In this document: positions 48,309 to 57,667 of the stretch, piece by piece
Position numbering within the stretch: position 1 is the first letter of the stretch
Layout: each line of letters begins with the position of its first letter
Origin: Schizochytrium sp. TIO01
Lineage: Eukaryota > Sar > Bigyra > Thraustochytrida > Thraustochytriidae
Assembly (NCBI GenBank): GCA_004764695.1
Contig: SMSO01000008.1
Coordinates: 285,001 to 349,000, forward strand
DNA length: 64,000 bases
Reading direction: 5' to 3'
The notes under the pieces: generated by a model
The model's input: only the letters and a program-made list of their open reading frames with translations
Databases searched by the model: none
What the model was told of the DNA's origin: nothing
Program-made: the position numbers and the translations under genes

Positions 48309-48322
48309 GGACGACGTCGTCC
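48309..48322. promoter_or_regulatory. 14-bp palindrome with GACGTC core
   Basis: GGACGACGTCGTCC is perfectly self-complementary and lies 49 bp before the ATG of bZIP copy 2. GACGTC is the core of CRE-type bZIP sites, but the flanks are not the TGACGTCA consensus. It could be a binding site for a family member or a chance palindrome in the leader. Confidence 0.35.
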
Positions 48323-48370
48323 AGATCTCCAAGACCCTTGGCCGGGTTCAACGAGGCCTTCTGCGGTGAT

Positions 48371-49729
48371 ATGGCTAGCTCAGATAGTACTGAATCTGCC
48401 GCAGAATGTGGCCCGGCCAGGGAATCATCTAAAAAGCCACCAAGGAAACGACCTCGCGTGGTGAAACAGGAACCAGAGGAAAGCAACTTTGCATTAAACG
48501 GAATATCGACTAGCTCGCAAAACGATGGGAGCAAGGATGACGATGATGATAACGATGACGATAAAACACCAAGCAAAAATGCAGAGGCTTGTAGACGCAG
48601 TCGTATGAAACGCAAAGCAATGATGGACTACCTACGAAAGCGGAACGAGGAGCTCGAGGAGCAGAGACACATATATCTGGAACGTATCGCAGAGCTGCAA
48701 ATGAGGGTGTCATCCATGCACCACGCACACGGTTATGATATTTCTCGCGAGAACGAGTTACTGCGAATTGAAATTGCAAAGAACAAAGCCTTTGTGGATT
48801 CTATCGTCGCAGCAACTTCGGCAGCACCGCACGTTCTTGTTGAAGAGCGTGTTCGTCTGCTTAGATCAGCAATTGAAGCCAAAGTTGATCAAATTGCAGG
48901 TCTTGTGCACTCTTCAGCAACATGGGTTGACTGCGGTAAATACAAGACGCCGTCGGGATTTACCTTTTCGATGCGCTATCAGACGCTTCCTTACGGTGTT
49001 CCAGTCTCTCAAGCCAAGCGGCTGAGTTGGCGCGTTGAATGGTTCAATGTTCCGATTCACTCTGAGGAGTTTGCAGACCGCTATTGGCGTGCCAAGAAAA
49101 ATATTTGGGAAGCAAAATTCATCGCAGAGGGGAATCGCGATGGTATTTTGCGTCGCCTCACTACCTATGAGCCGGACGAGATCATGGAGGCAATGCAACA
49201 CATTGGCAGCAGCAATCTCTCTTGCCAGAGATATCACGAGACAGAATTTAAGAATGGTGAGGTTTCAAAGAAAACTCTCTCGATGTTATCGTTTGTTCGG
49301 TCTTCTCGCAAGGTCGAACCTAAAGACGTTCTCGGATCTGAGGTTTCGCCACCTCCTCCAAAAGGTTTGGTAAACATGCCACTCTCAGTGTATTCTGACT
49401 TTTTAAAGGAACTTCAGAGCATCGAGCTGCAGCCCACAGACGAGCCAGACTCTATCCTATTGACCTCACCTTTCGAGTCCGGCATTGCGCTTATTCCAGG
49501 CAAGACCAAACCTGACGGAACACCAGTGTGTCATCTTATTGATATTTACTCGATGCCGATGGGTTATTATCACAGCATACTTACAGCCAAAGACCTCGAG
49601 GAGAACAACGGTCAGCTTGTGAAAAAAATGATGTCCACCAACATTGAACTCATGTGGAAACTTGCACTTCAAGATGACGCCTTGCAGGATCCTGCTATGG
49701 CGTATGCGTCTTTGAACTCAGTACCATAA
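48371..49729 (+). CDS. bZIP transcription factor, family copy 2
   Basis: A 452-residue bZIP protein with the shortest N-terminal part of the five. A basic stretch (KKPPRKRPRVVKQEPE, which also contains a sumoylation-type VKQE motif) and an Asp-rich run lie just before the basic region. Asn70 begins N-A-E-A-C-R-R-S-R, so the second conserved alanine of the bZIP signature is Cys. Zipper core residues at +18 to +46 are L, L, Y, L and M. The shared C-terminal region starts at EERVRLLRSAI and carries IALIPGKTKPDGTPVCHLIDIYS and SMPMGYY. Its sequence after the zipper (HHAHGYDISRENELLRIEI) is more diverged than copies 1, 3 and 4. The frame can be read from a TTG at 48338, but the first ATG is at 48371. 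Confidence 0.9.
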   Translation: MASSDSTESAAECGPARESSKKPPRKRPRVVKQEPEESNFALNGISTSSQNDGSKDDDDDNDDDKTPSKNAEACRRSRMKRKAMMDYLRKRNEELEEQRHIYLERIAELQMRVSSMHHAHGYDISRENELLRIEIAKNKAFVDSIVAATSAAPHVLVEERVRLLRSAIEAKVDQIAGLVHSSATWVDCGKYKTPSGFTFSMRYQTLPYGVPVSQAKRLSWRVEWFNVPIHSEEFADRYWRAKKNIWEAKFIAEGNRDGILRRLTTYEPDEIMEAMQHIGSSNLSCQRYHETEFKNGEVSKKTLSMLSFVRSSRKVEPKDVLGSEVSPPPPKGLVNMPLSVYSDFLKELQSIELQPTDEPDSILLTSPFESGIALIPGKTKPDGTPVCHLIDIYSMPMGYYHSILTAKDLEENNGQLVKKMMSTNIELMWKLALQDDALQDPAMAYASLNSVP

Positions 49730-50139
49730 TTATCACTCCACACAGCACCCCAAGAAAACCAATTACAAAGGAAGGCAAAATAATAGACTAGATTATTGTA
49801 CGACCTCGTATGTGCACATTGGCTTTTCCAACAATTGGACAGCTCTGGAATAGCCCCCATCTTTATTTTCTGTAACAAATTAAGGCTTTGCATGAATCAA
49901 ATTTAATATTGTATAATTTTTTAGCTGACTTCTCATTTTCTTAGTATCTATAAGAAATTTTGTATTTGTAGAGTAAGTCTGTATAAAGTGGTAAATATGA
50001 GATTCCATCAGTATCATAGATTGCGAGGTAATCTTTGAGGATAAAGAAAATATATTCAGCAGTAAATGTCTGATAGAACATTTCAAAGTTGTTTTCTTCC
50101 TTATCGAAGTATTTATTGAAAAGCCTTCGCCACGATTCG
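49730..50139. other. Intergenic between bZIP copy 2 and AT-rich locus
   Basis: Composition turns markedly AT-rich after about 49880. No ORF of note. Confidence 0.5.
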
Positions 50140-50634
50140 CTAGGAGGTTACATCTTTCTGATCCATCAATTCGTAACCTTTAATGCGAGCAAGAATTTCG
50201 TTGAAGTTAGCTATCTTTTTGGATTCGATGTCTTCAATGACTGTGTCGATGTATTCGTCGAAGTCACCGCCATAGACTACGCGAATGATATTTTTCAAAA
50301 ACTCATCATAATGATCGTGACGAGTGCCAAACTCATTCGTATTGGATGGCGTAGTTTGCCATCTTAAATTTGTGGCAATGTGATCTGGTGGAGCGTGAAG
50401 TGGTAAAATTGAAGTACTTTTGGAAACGGATTCGAAGCAACTATTAATCATGCAATAAACATGGGCTGCAAACTTCAAGTTTAATCCTGTTTCATTAACC
50501 ATAAGGAAATTATCAAGATTTGGAAGTCCTAATTTCTCCTTTGTGTGGTCTTTTGTGATTGCCCAAACCATAATCATAGCTTCAATGTGTTGTAGCTCGC
50601 TTAGAATGGATTGGATACTAACATTTGTTGGCAT
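50140..50634 (-). CDS. Hypothetical protein in AT-rich locus, start uncertain
   Basis: I do not recognise this protein. From the first ATG at 50634 it has 164 codons. The frame stays open upstream to 50856 with normal-looking sequence (KILALLKDIDKLHSILHALR and beyond) but no ATG. The 5' end is therefore lost, lies beyond an unseen intron, or the gene is decayed. It is helix-rich, with no membrane segment, signal or known motif. Codons are much more A/T-ending than in the bZIP genes on either side. It lies back to back with the plus-strand gene starting near 50989, sharing a spacer of at most about 350 bp. Confidence 0.4.
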   Translation of the reverse strand: MPTNVSIQSILSELQHIEAMIMVWAITKDHTKEKLGLPNLDNFLMVNETGLNLKFAAHVYCMINSCFESVSKSTSILPLHAPPDHIATNLRWQTTPSNTNEFGTRHDHYDEFLKNIIRVVYGGDFDEYIDTVIEDIESKKIANFNEILARIKGYELMDQKDVTS

Positions 50635-50988
50635 TCTTTCGTCGTTGTCAATATGTTGGAGATCAGATAATGTATAAAAGATGATATTGAGGATCTCCCA
50701 AAATTCTGCAACTGTTAAATTATGGAGAATAATTTGTGAAAACTGATTTGGAAAGTAGTGTTTGGTTAAAAAGCTTCTCAATGCATGTAGAATGGAATGT
50801 AGTTTGTCTATATCTTTAAGAAGTGCGAGTATTTTGCGGAACCCAGAATCAGACCTTGATCAGTCGTTTGTTTTTTGAAAATCGCGTAAGTCAAAGGTTG
50901 TGCAGACAGGCAGAGAGATAGAAGAAGAAAGAGACAAGAGAAGAGCTATTCTAATAGAGCTTGACGAGAGACATCATGGGACGAGTTG

Positions 50989-52399
50989 ATGAACCAAAAT
51001 TTGACATTCAACAGACCCGAATCTAACTTTGACAAGATGGATCAGTCGGTTCAAGATTCGATTTATCGATTACCTAGTGTCAGGAATACAGAGCGAGATT
51101 GGATTTCTAATGTTGTTACTTTCATTGAAGATATAGGACCAGTATATGCTTCAGATGCAGAACTCCGTGATGCTCCTATTTTTGTTGCGGAACGCTTCTT
51201 GCGCAATTTGTCTGCTTCTACAGAAGATCCTGAGTATTTTTTGACCCTGAATGACGTTTTTCCCATGACTTTGAAAGACCGTATTGTTTGCCGGCCTTCT
51301 CCAACTTTTGACACTGACTTCCAGTATGTGATTTCCCCTCTGACAGAAGGTTCTTTCGAATCGGTAGAAAGGTTTATTCGTGGTATCTATAATGGCGTTG
51401 GTAGTCCGCAGCTGATGGATCTTGAGACTTTTTTGACGCAATGGGTCACAGACGGATTCTGTTACGCATGGTGTTTTCTAGTTACACATATGGTGTTTGT
51501 TCCAGTTGATTATACTAATGCTAAATCCAAAGTAGGATTCAGAAGAGTATTTGGAGAAGCTTCTGATGAAACTTCTTTGCGTGACAGGTTTGACATCACT
51601 GCCAAAAGTTTTGAACCTACTCTTCTTTTCGATCGATTTGTGAATTTCCAAAAATTGTTCAGGCGAATTTATGGGGCATACTTTGTTGCGCTTCGCTAGT
51701 TTTATTGCTAAATATGATTAAACTCTCATTCGGGAACTTGCTGTCTTTGGCGATCCGATAGAATTTGATGAGGGTGACTCTAGAACATTATCTGAAGCGC
51801 TCATTCCTGTCCGGCTGACTTCACTGATAAGTCCTTACTTTGAGCATGTTGAAATTTTATCGACTAGAATTTCCATTACTTTGGGAAATGCTGTTCCCCC
51901 CCCAAATGTAATTGATATATTGTCTCATTCAGTCCGCAACGATTCAGTTGAAGCTCCATGGTCCTTGTCTCGTTATGCACAAATGGTCATCGTCATAGGT
52001 CAGCATGCTAATGCTCTATTGTACTTGATGCTTTCTCCGCGAAAGAAGCAATTGAGTATTCAATTCACCTCCGTTAGTCTCTTGCAGCGCATTCCTATCG
52101 ATGAAAGTCTTGATCGAGAAATTGAAAACTATGGTAAGGGTAAATGGAAGAGACAAGTGTTAGATGTGAAACAATTGATTCCAACTAGTTCAATAGTTAC
52201 TGGTTTTACATTGAATTATGATTCCTCGAAATTAACCACTATTGAGCGTCGTTTCCTTACCATTTTATTGCAAGTTTGGTTGTTTTATATTGTTCACATT
52301 TTGAATCCTCAAGTCGATGGTGGGAACTTGTTAGAAATGGAAAAGTTGAAAGATGCAAATTTAGATGATTCTGGCCTGCGGTGGTTAAGTTTGAATTGA
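50989..52399 (+). pseudogene. Broken AT-rich gene of unknown function
   Basis: An ATG frame of 236 codons runs to a TAG at 51697. The coding signal then continues in the +1 frame, which contains one TAA (51719-51721) and is open from 51722 to 52399, about 225 codons. The second part (for example TLIRELAVFGDPIEFDE and HANALLYLMLSPRKKQL) has the same AT-rich codon style, so I read the two parts as one gene of about 470 codons broken by a frameshift and a stop. An unrecognised intron is the alternative. No domain was recognised. Together with the divergent minus-strand gene it forms a compositionally distinct island between bZIP copies 2 and 3. Confidence 0.45.
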
Positions 52400-52664
52400 A
52401 TCGAAAAGATGCTTTAAAAAAGGCGCTTAAATCAGACAGATTTAAGATGCTCTATAGGTTCAGGAAAAGTGCCTTTTCAATACATAGTGAAACAATTCAC
52501 TTTATGAATTCACTAAGATTTAGCTGCTGTTGCTATTGCTATAGCTACTACTGTTCTGCTTATCTTGCTGCTTGGCATAATCATGAATGTCAGCTTTCCA
52601 AAATCAGTTCATCGAGGTTAGCAGTCACCCGCACTAGGCTATGCACACCTACGATAGGGGCCCA

Positions 52665-53080
52665 CCAAAATGCTCAAAGGCTGATGGTCCATAAACAGTT
52701 GACAATGTTGAACCACTCATGCATATATGCATTCGCCCTCCATCCAAGCGCGATTTGATTGGTTTTATGGTCACAAAGTATGCGCAGTGTATTGAGCTCT
52801 TTTGAAGAGTTGGACATACTTAGCTCCTTAATAAAATCACTGTACCCACACCAAGGCTCCTTCTATCTGGGGTTGTAAGTAAGTTGGCAAAACCAGCTGT
52901 TGCCTCCTCCAGGCCAAGTCTCGATGAGCTTTGTCTTCAAAGAAATCAATGCTTTCTCTCTCGAACTCCTCCAGCGAATGGTGTCAGTTTCTGAATTACA
53001 AATGAACAAAAACAATGGACGAAGAATACTTGTTGATTTCGGTAGAATACAGGAGAAAGTGGTAGAATAAATGAACAATT
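52665..53080 (-). mobile_element. Ty3/gypsy retrotransposon relic (RT thumb/RNase H)
   Basis: On the minus strand, 53078 down to 52863 reads FSCILPKSTSILRPLF then TIRWRSSREKALISLKTKLIE. This matches the typical gypsy pattern of a Y-R-R-F-I-P-x-F-S-x-I-x-x-P-L segment followed by F-x-W and E-x-A-F-x-x-L-K-x-x-L. Further along, after frameshifts and stops, the strand reads CQLFMDHQPLSIL (about 52665-52705), as in the T-D-H-x-P-L motif of gypsy RNase H. It is only a short, inactive fragment. No LTRs were found. Confidence 0.5.
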
Positions 53081-53523
53081 AAATGAACGTGCTTCACAGA
53101 ACACGCAGCAAACCAAATGACACTTTTCTTCTAGTGCGTTTTTTATTGAAGCAAACCTGGTTGACACTTGTCGTGAATAAAGCACGCGTGAGAGAGTGTC
53201 CTTGGCCTGCGGTGAGGCTGTAGGTATTACTGGTAATTTGTTTTCAAGTGGTCCCATACCGTCTTGGTTTGACCTTGTTTTAGTTTTGCCTTGTGAGCAA
53301 ACTCTTGTTCTTTCTATAAAACTATTGTTTTACATAGAAAGGTGCTATATATAAAAATTTGATGTGCTTATGTTACAAAAAGAATTTCAATAAAAGTTCA
53401 TCGCAGCGCCAAAGCGGGATCTCTCTCTCCAAGCAACTGTTGTAGGACATTCTCGCGAGCAGCTTGCTCGCTTGCTGAAGCACTTGCAGATCCTTGCTAG
53501 TCTGTGTGCAACTGGAGTGAGGC
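53081..53523. other. Upstream region of bZIP copy 3
   Basis: No supported gene. The left part may still belong to the gypsy relic: the minus-strand ATG frame 53257-52946 runs into it. The right part is the presumed promoter and leader of bZIP copy 3. Confidence 0.45.
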
Positions 53524-53727
53524 ATGAGCAAGCAAGGCCCTGCTGCGAACTGTTTATCTTGCAATAGCAGTGGCAAAGGTCTCGGCAACAATGCAGCGGG
53601 AACAGCAACAGCGGGAGCAGCAACAACGACAGCAACGTGCAGCAACGAGCAGCAACGGCAGCAGCAACAGCATCAGCAGTCAGAGCTTTGTTGCGCTAGG
53701 GCAGCCCTGGCCAGCGAAAACATATAA
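53524..53727 (+). promoter_or_regulatory. Overlapping upstream ORF at bZIP copy 3
   Basis: An ATG at 53524 opens a 67-codon frame, out of frame with the bZIP. It runs past the ATG at 53591 and ends at TAA 53725-53727, 13 nt before the next in-frame bZIP ATG at 53741. If transcribed it could repress the 53591 start and favour 53741. The composition comes partly from a CAGCAA-rich stretch, so coding meaning is doubtful. Confidence 0.35.
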
Positions 53728-55225
53728 TTCATTTACGAGAATGGTGGGCCTGAATGAAGGCGAGATTGGAAAACAGGTCATTGCGGAGATTGAGACAGGC
53801 GTGCACATGCCGGAATACTTCAGGCCTCACGCTGATGATGATGGGGAGCACTCGCACGAGAAACTACAACATACGGGCCTCCAGTCTCTTTTTGCAGGAA
53901 ATCAACCTGAGGCTACAAGCCACGATTCCGACGAGATCAAATGGTCTAAACTCAATGGAGACATCGACGGATTGTTGAGAGCAGATCTTGGCGCCCAAGA
54001 AACTCCTGTATCTTCGAAAGTATCAGATTCGCGCAATGCAGATGCATGCCGTCGTAGTCGGCTTAAGCGAAAAGCTGATATCAAGGACTTAAAACATCGC
54101 AACGCAGAATTAGAGAGACGAAGAGAAATATACTTAGAGCGAATTGCACAGCTTCAAGTGGAGGTTGACGCGCTAAGACATGCTAACTGTATTGACGTCG
54201 CAAAAGAAAATGAACTTCTCCGCGCTGAGATTGAGAGACATAAAATTTTCATCTCGCGCATCATACATGCCATGGATGAGGCACCTAATATGGTTCCTGA
54301 GGAGAGAGTTCGGCTCTTGAAAACAGGTATCGAAAGTGCTCAAAGTCAGGTCATAGGCATGCTCTACACGTCTACTTGTTGGCGGCCCATCTCACCAATC
54401 AAACTAAATGGAGGTGTTGAAATTCTTTTCTATTATCAATTTTTACCTGTAAATGCGGCTCCTCATGAAATAAAGCGATGGAACATGCGCTGCGAGATTT
54501 ATAATATCAATGTCCCGCCAGCTTATTTAAATTCTGAAGCATGGAAGAAATGCGGCGATCTTGAAACCCTTCGAAGGCTAGAGAAAGACCGTTCCAGTCT
54601 CGATGGGGTTCGTCGAACCATCGAACCGTATCTGGCTCCGGCGTTCCAAGAGGCCCGAGATATGCTCCCGGGCCATCTTGAAGCATTCCAAATAACTGAA
54701 AAGCATCCTCTCTCGAAGCGTTTGCCTTCTGGTGTATATCCTCCAGATGCGTCTGTTCTGCGCTTTTGGGTTGCCGCCACAATGCGTGAAAATGAGGTGT
54801 ACCCTCGTTCATTCATATGTGCAGAAGGATCAAGGTCAGATTGTGTGAAAACCATTTCTGCGGAGTTTTCTGATCAGCCTATCAAATGTAAGATTACGAC
54901 CTATACAGAAGTTGGGCGAGCGTTGGTGAGCGCAGGCATTGTTCCTTCGCAAAAGGACGTCCCGAACGTTCGTCATTTAAACTCATCGGCTCTCTCAGGG
55001 CATATCGTCATCCCGTCCAAGCAGGGGGCGTCATGCCATGTAATCTCTGTCGGGTCCGTTCCCATTGGTACTTTGGGTACAATCGGAAAGCCAGAGAATC
55101 TGGTCAATCATGATGGCTCTCTAACGAAATCTTGCTTAGAGCATCTTCGTTTTCGCACCAAGCTTTACTGGGAGGATAGCATAAGAGTTGCGCGTTTGCG
55201 TGCGCAAGACGGCGTATTACAGTAG
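53591..55225 (+). CDS. bZIP transcription factor, family copy 3
   Basis: 544 residues from the ATG at 53591, or 494 from the alternative ATG at 53741. The longer form adds a Gln/Ser-rich N-terminus. Asn149 begins N-A-D-A-C-R-R-S-R. Zipper core residues are L, L, Y, L and L, and the segment after the zipper (ANCIDVAKENELLRAEIERH) is close to copies 1 and 4. The shared C-terminal region begins at EERVRLLKTGI, includes YQFLPVNAAPHEIKRWNMR and GHIVIPSKQGASCHVISVGS, and ends with a predicted amphipathic helix after the conserved DGSL. The GTG-opened extension to 53570 is not used. Predicted nuclear, dimeric and DNA-binding. Confidence 0.88.
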   Translation: MQREQQQREQQQRQQRAATSSNGSSNSISSQSFVALGQPWPAKTYNSFTRMVGLNEGEIGKQVIAEIETGVHMPEYFRPHADDDGEHSHEKLQHTGLQSLFAGNQPEATSHDSDEIKWSKLNGDIDGLLRADLGAQETPVSSKVSDSRNADACRRSRLKRKADIKDLKHRNAELERRREIYLERIAQLQVEVDALRHANCIDVAKENELLRAEIERHKIFISRIIHAMDEAPNMVPEERVRLLKTGIESAQSQVIGMLYTSTCWRPISPIKLNGGVEILFYYQFLPVNAAPHEIKRWNMRCEIYNINVPPAYLNSEAWKKCGDLETLRRLEKDRSSLDGVRRTIEPYLAPAFQEARDMLPGHLEAFQITEKHPLSKRLPSGVYPPDASVLRFWVAATMRENEVYPRSFICAEGSRSDCVKTISAEFSDQPIKCKITTYTEVGRALVSAGIVPSQKDVPNVRHLNSSALSGHIVIPSKQGASCHVISVGSVPIGTLGTIGKPENLVNHDGSLTKSCLEHLRFRTKLYWEDSIRVARLRAQDGVLQ

Positions 55226-57620
55226 AGTTACATCTACTACAACGTGCTTCTTTTTTCTTTTCTTTTTTTCCAATTACTAGCTGTCCTGTTCGACATATTT
55301 CGTTTTGTGCAAAATTTTGTGGGAAAGGTCTCTTTTTCTTTATTTCTAGGCCACATGTATATTGCGCTATTCGCTACTGCTTATTCGCTTTGCATGGTTT
55401 TGCATGGTTTGTCAACATATTACATTAGTATAAAGATACATGACACTCGAACGAAAAAATCCACCAGTCTTGGAGTTTGCATATCCTGTTTAGGTCTGTT
55501 AAATAACTTGATATATCCTGACTATCATGCTTCTTTCTTAGAGTATTTGCAAAATCATCTCAAGGTACTTGGGATTGTCACTCTTGTCGCACAGTTATAT
55601 TATTATTAGTCAATTCGCTGTTTTCCACTCCTTCGTTTTCTTAACACGATGTTCATTTGACCTCTCTACAACACATTATAAAGATCTCTTATCTACAAAT
55701 GAGACATTGACTAACATAAAATGTTTTTGACACATTGAGCGGGGATCTTCTTTATACATATAATCAATCAGGTATACTCTACTTAACACACTGTAGAAGA
55801 AGGAGGAGGAACCATTGTCTCATGGTAAGTACCTACCATGGTAAGTATAGATGTGGAGGTATATAGTAGTAGTATTTCCCCCCAACCCTCATCCTAGCCA
55901 GTTTCAAGTTTCTAACCTGGTATGCACAGATTTCTAAAAACCAAAACTGCACTGACTAGGTACGTTAGTATAGTCTACTACCCGACTCCGACTCCCATCT
56001 TAGGTGCAGTTGCTACCGTTTCTACCGTTGCTACTCTCGCCGTTCCTGTTATGCCTGCTTTTGAAACCCGAGGCCACTTCACGTGTTGACAGCGCTAGAG
56101 AGGCACCAGATAACAACAGCTTTCATGGAGACATTGGCCAGCACGCAGTAGTTCAGTTCAGAGAGTGTTTCTTGTGACACCAATCGTTCTGTCCCTGATG
56201 CTGCTGAGAACTCAGCTGCAACGCTGCCCGTTGCTAAGTGCAAATTGATTTGTGCATATTTGTGCCAGCCGTGACCAAGTCTACGACCTTTGCATGGCCA
56301 CTCCGGAAGAGTCTTCTTCCACATCTGACTGATGAGAACCCGCTCCGCATCTAGTTCTCGAGCACTTGTGGGCTTACAGCTACTTTTTAAAGAGAGTGAA
56401 TCCAACGACCATCACTCATGGCTTGCAGCACTCAGGCCTATTGAGCATATTCTCTCTGCAAGCTCTGATCGCTGTGAAGACATAAAAGCTAGGGGAAAGG
56501 GGGTTTGCACGGGCGTCTCTCCTTTATAGCATTGGTTTGTTGCAGGACTGTAGAATCTAATAACCCCTCGATTAGCCCAAATTCATTTCACTGAAGCTGC
56601 ACGGACGCCTTGCCTTATCTTGTCTTGTCTTGTCCTGTCTTGTCTCGTCTGCGTTGCAAAGCACGCATGCCTCTTCATGCACCTCAACCCATGTTGTGTC
56701 CGCACAAGCCAATCACACGACTCCATAAAACGGGAGTGAGTGTGTCAAGAGTCTGGAGGCTGACATGAGGGAGTCTTACTGTGTAGTATTGATAAGGCGC
56801 GATGAAACACAAGCGTCCGCCCTGTTGTCCCACTATGTGACAAAGGCAACTCAGGGTTATGACGCTCTGTTCGATGTCTTCAGAGGAGTACAACCGTAGT
56901 GCAAAGGTGCTTTCGCTCGTGTAAAGCAATTCATATACCTAAGACGTCGTACGTGAATATCTATATATCTATATATAACTACTTACTGCACGCGTCTCAA
57001 TTTAGTGCAATGCGGGCCAATTTGACCCCGAGAGACTCCTTCATCATGCGCGGACGTCTTGGAGACGCGATTAAACCATCGATCAGCAAATTTGATTTGT
57101 ATAAGATCTCTCGTAGGATGTCACAACTTGTACACTCGACTTGTACACTCGAAGCACAAAGGAAGAGGTTTTCCGTTGTCTTTCTGTTCTTCCCTTCAAG
57201 TTGTTCCTGTGGAGGTAAACAGTATCACTTAGGTACCTACACAGCGCAGAGTGAGAGAAAGTACAGTAAATCGCGCTCCTTCATGTTCCGCAGCCGAGTC
57301 CACGCCGTCATGCTTGTCAACAAAACCTGCATATCGCTCACCCTCACTAGCTGCCATTTCGATTGTTGTCTCCGTCCATTCATGACAGCAGCGTCGATTC
57401 TTTCACTCGAACCTGACCTGATAAGCTTTCGATAATCTCGTAACCTTCGATCCATCCCATCGGAGCTGCGGAGACTGAGTGACCTTCGTTCCTTTTCTGC
57501 TCCGCGTTCTTCAATCGAGTGTTCTCTGGCGCCAATACTTTCATTACCCACTCAATCACTCATTCACTCATTCACTCTTTCCTTCCTCTGTCCATAATGT
57601 GATGGCAGAAATATGTGCCT
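55226..57620. other. Intergenic
   Basis: No supported gene. The frame 55244-55609 (hydrophobic, possible membrane segments) opens with GTG and has no ATG near its start. CATGGTAAGTA occurs twice in tandem (55821-55831 and 55837-55847) around a TACCTACC motif at 55830. Frames at 56079-56529 and 56899-57435 show no domain. Confidence 0.5.
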
Positions 57621-57667
57621 TTATAAAAAAAAAAAAAAAAAAACCAAAAAAACAAAAACAAAAAAAC
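57621..57667. repeat. Poly(A)-rich tract
   Basis: An uninterrupted run of about 20 A (57626-57644) is followed by CCA6CA5 units. It could be the tail of a processed retrosequence, but no coding body or target duplication is evident. Confidence 0.6.

Noticed and set aside
55244-55609. 121-codon hydrophobic frame after bZIP copy 3
   Set aside because: No ATG at the start; hydrophobicity follows from T-rich 3' flank sequence.
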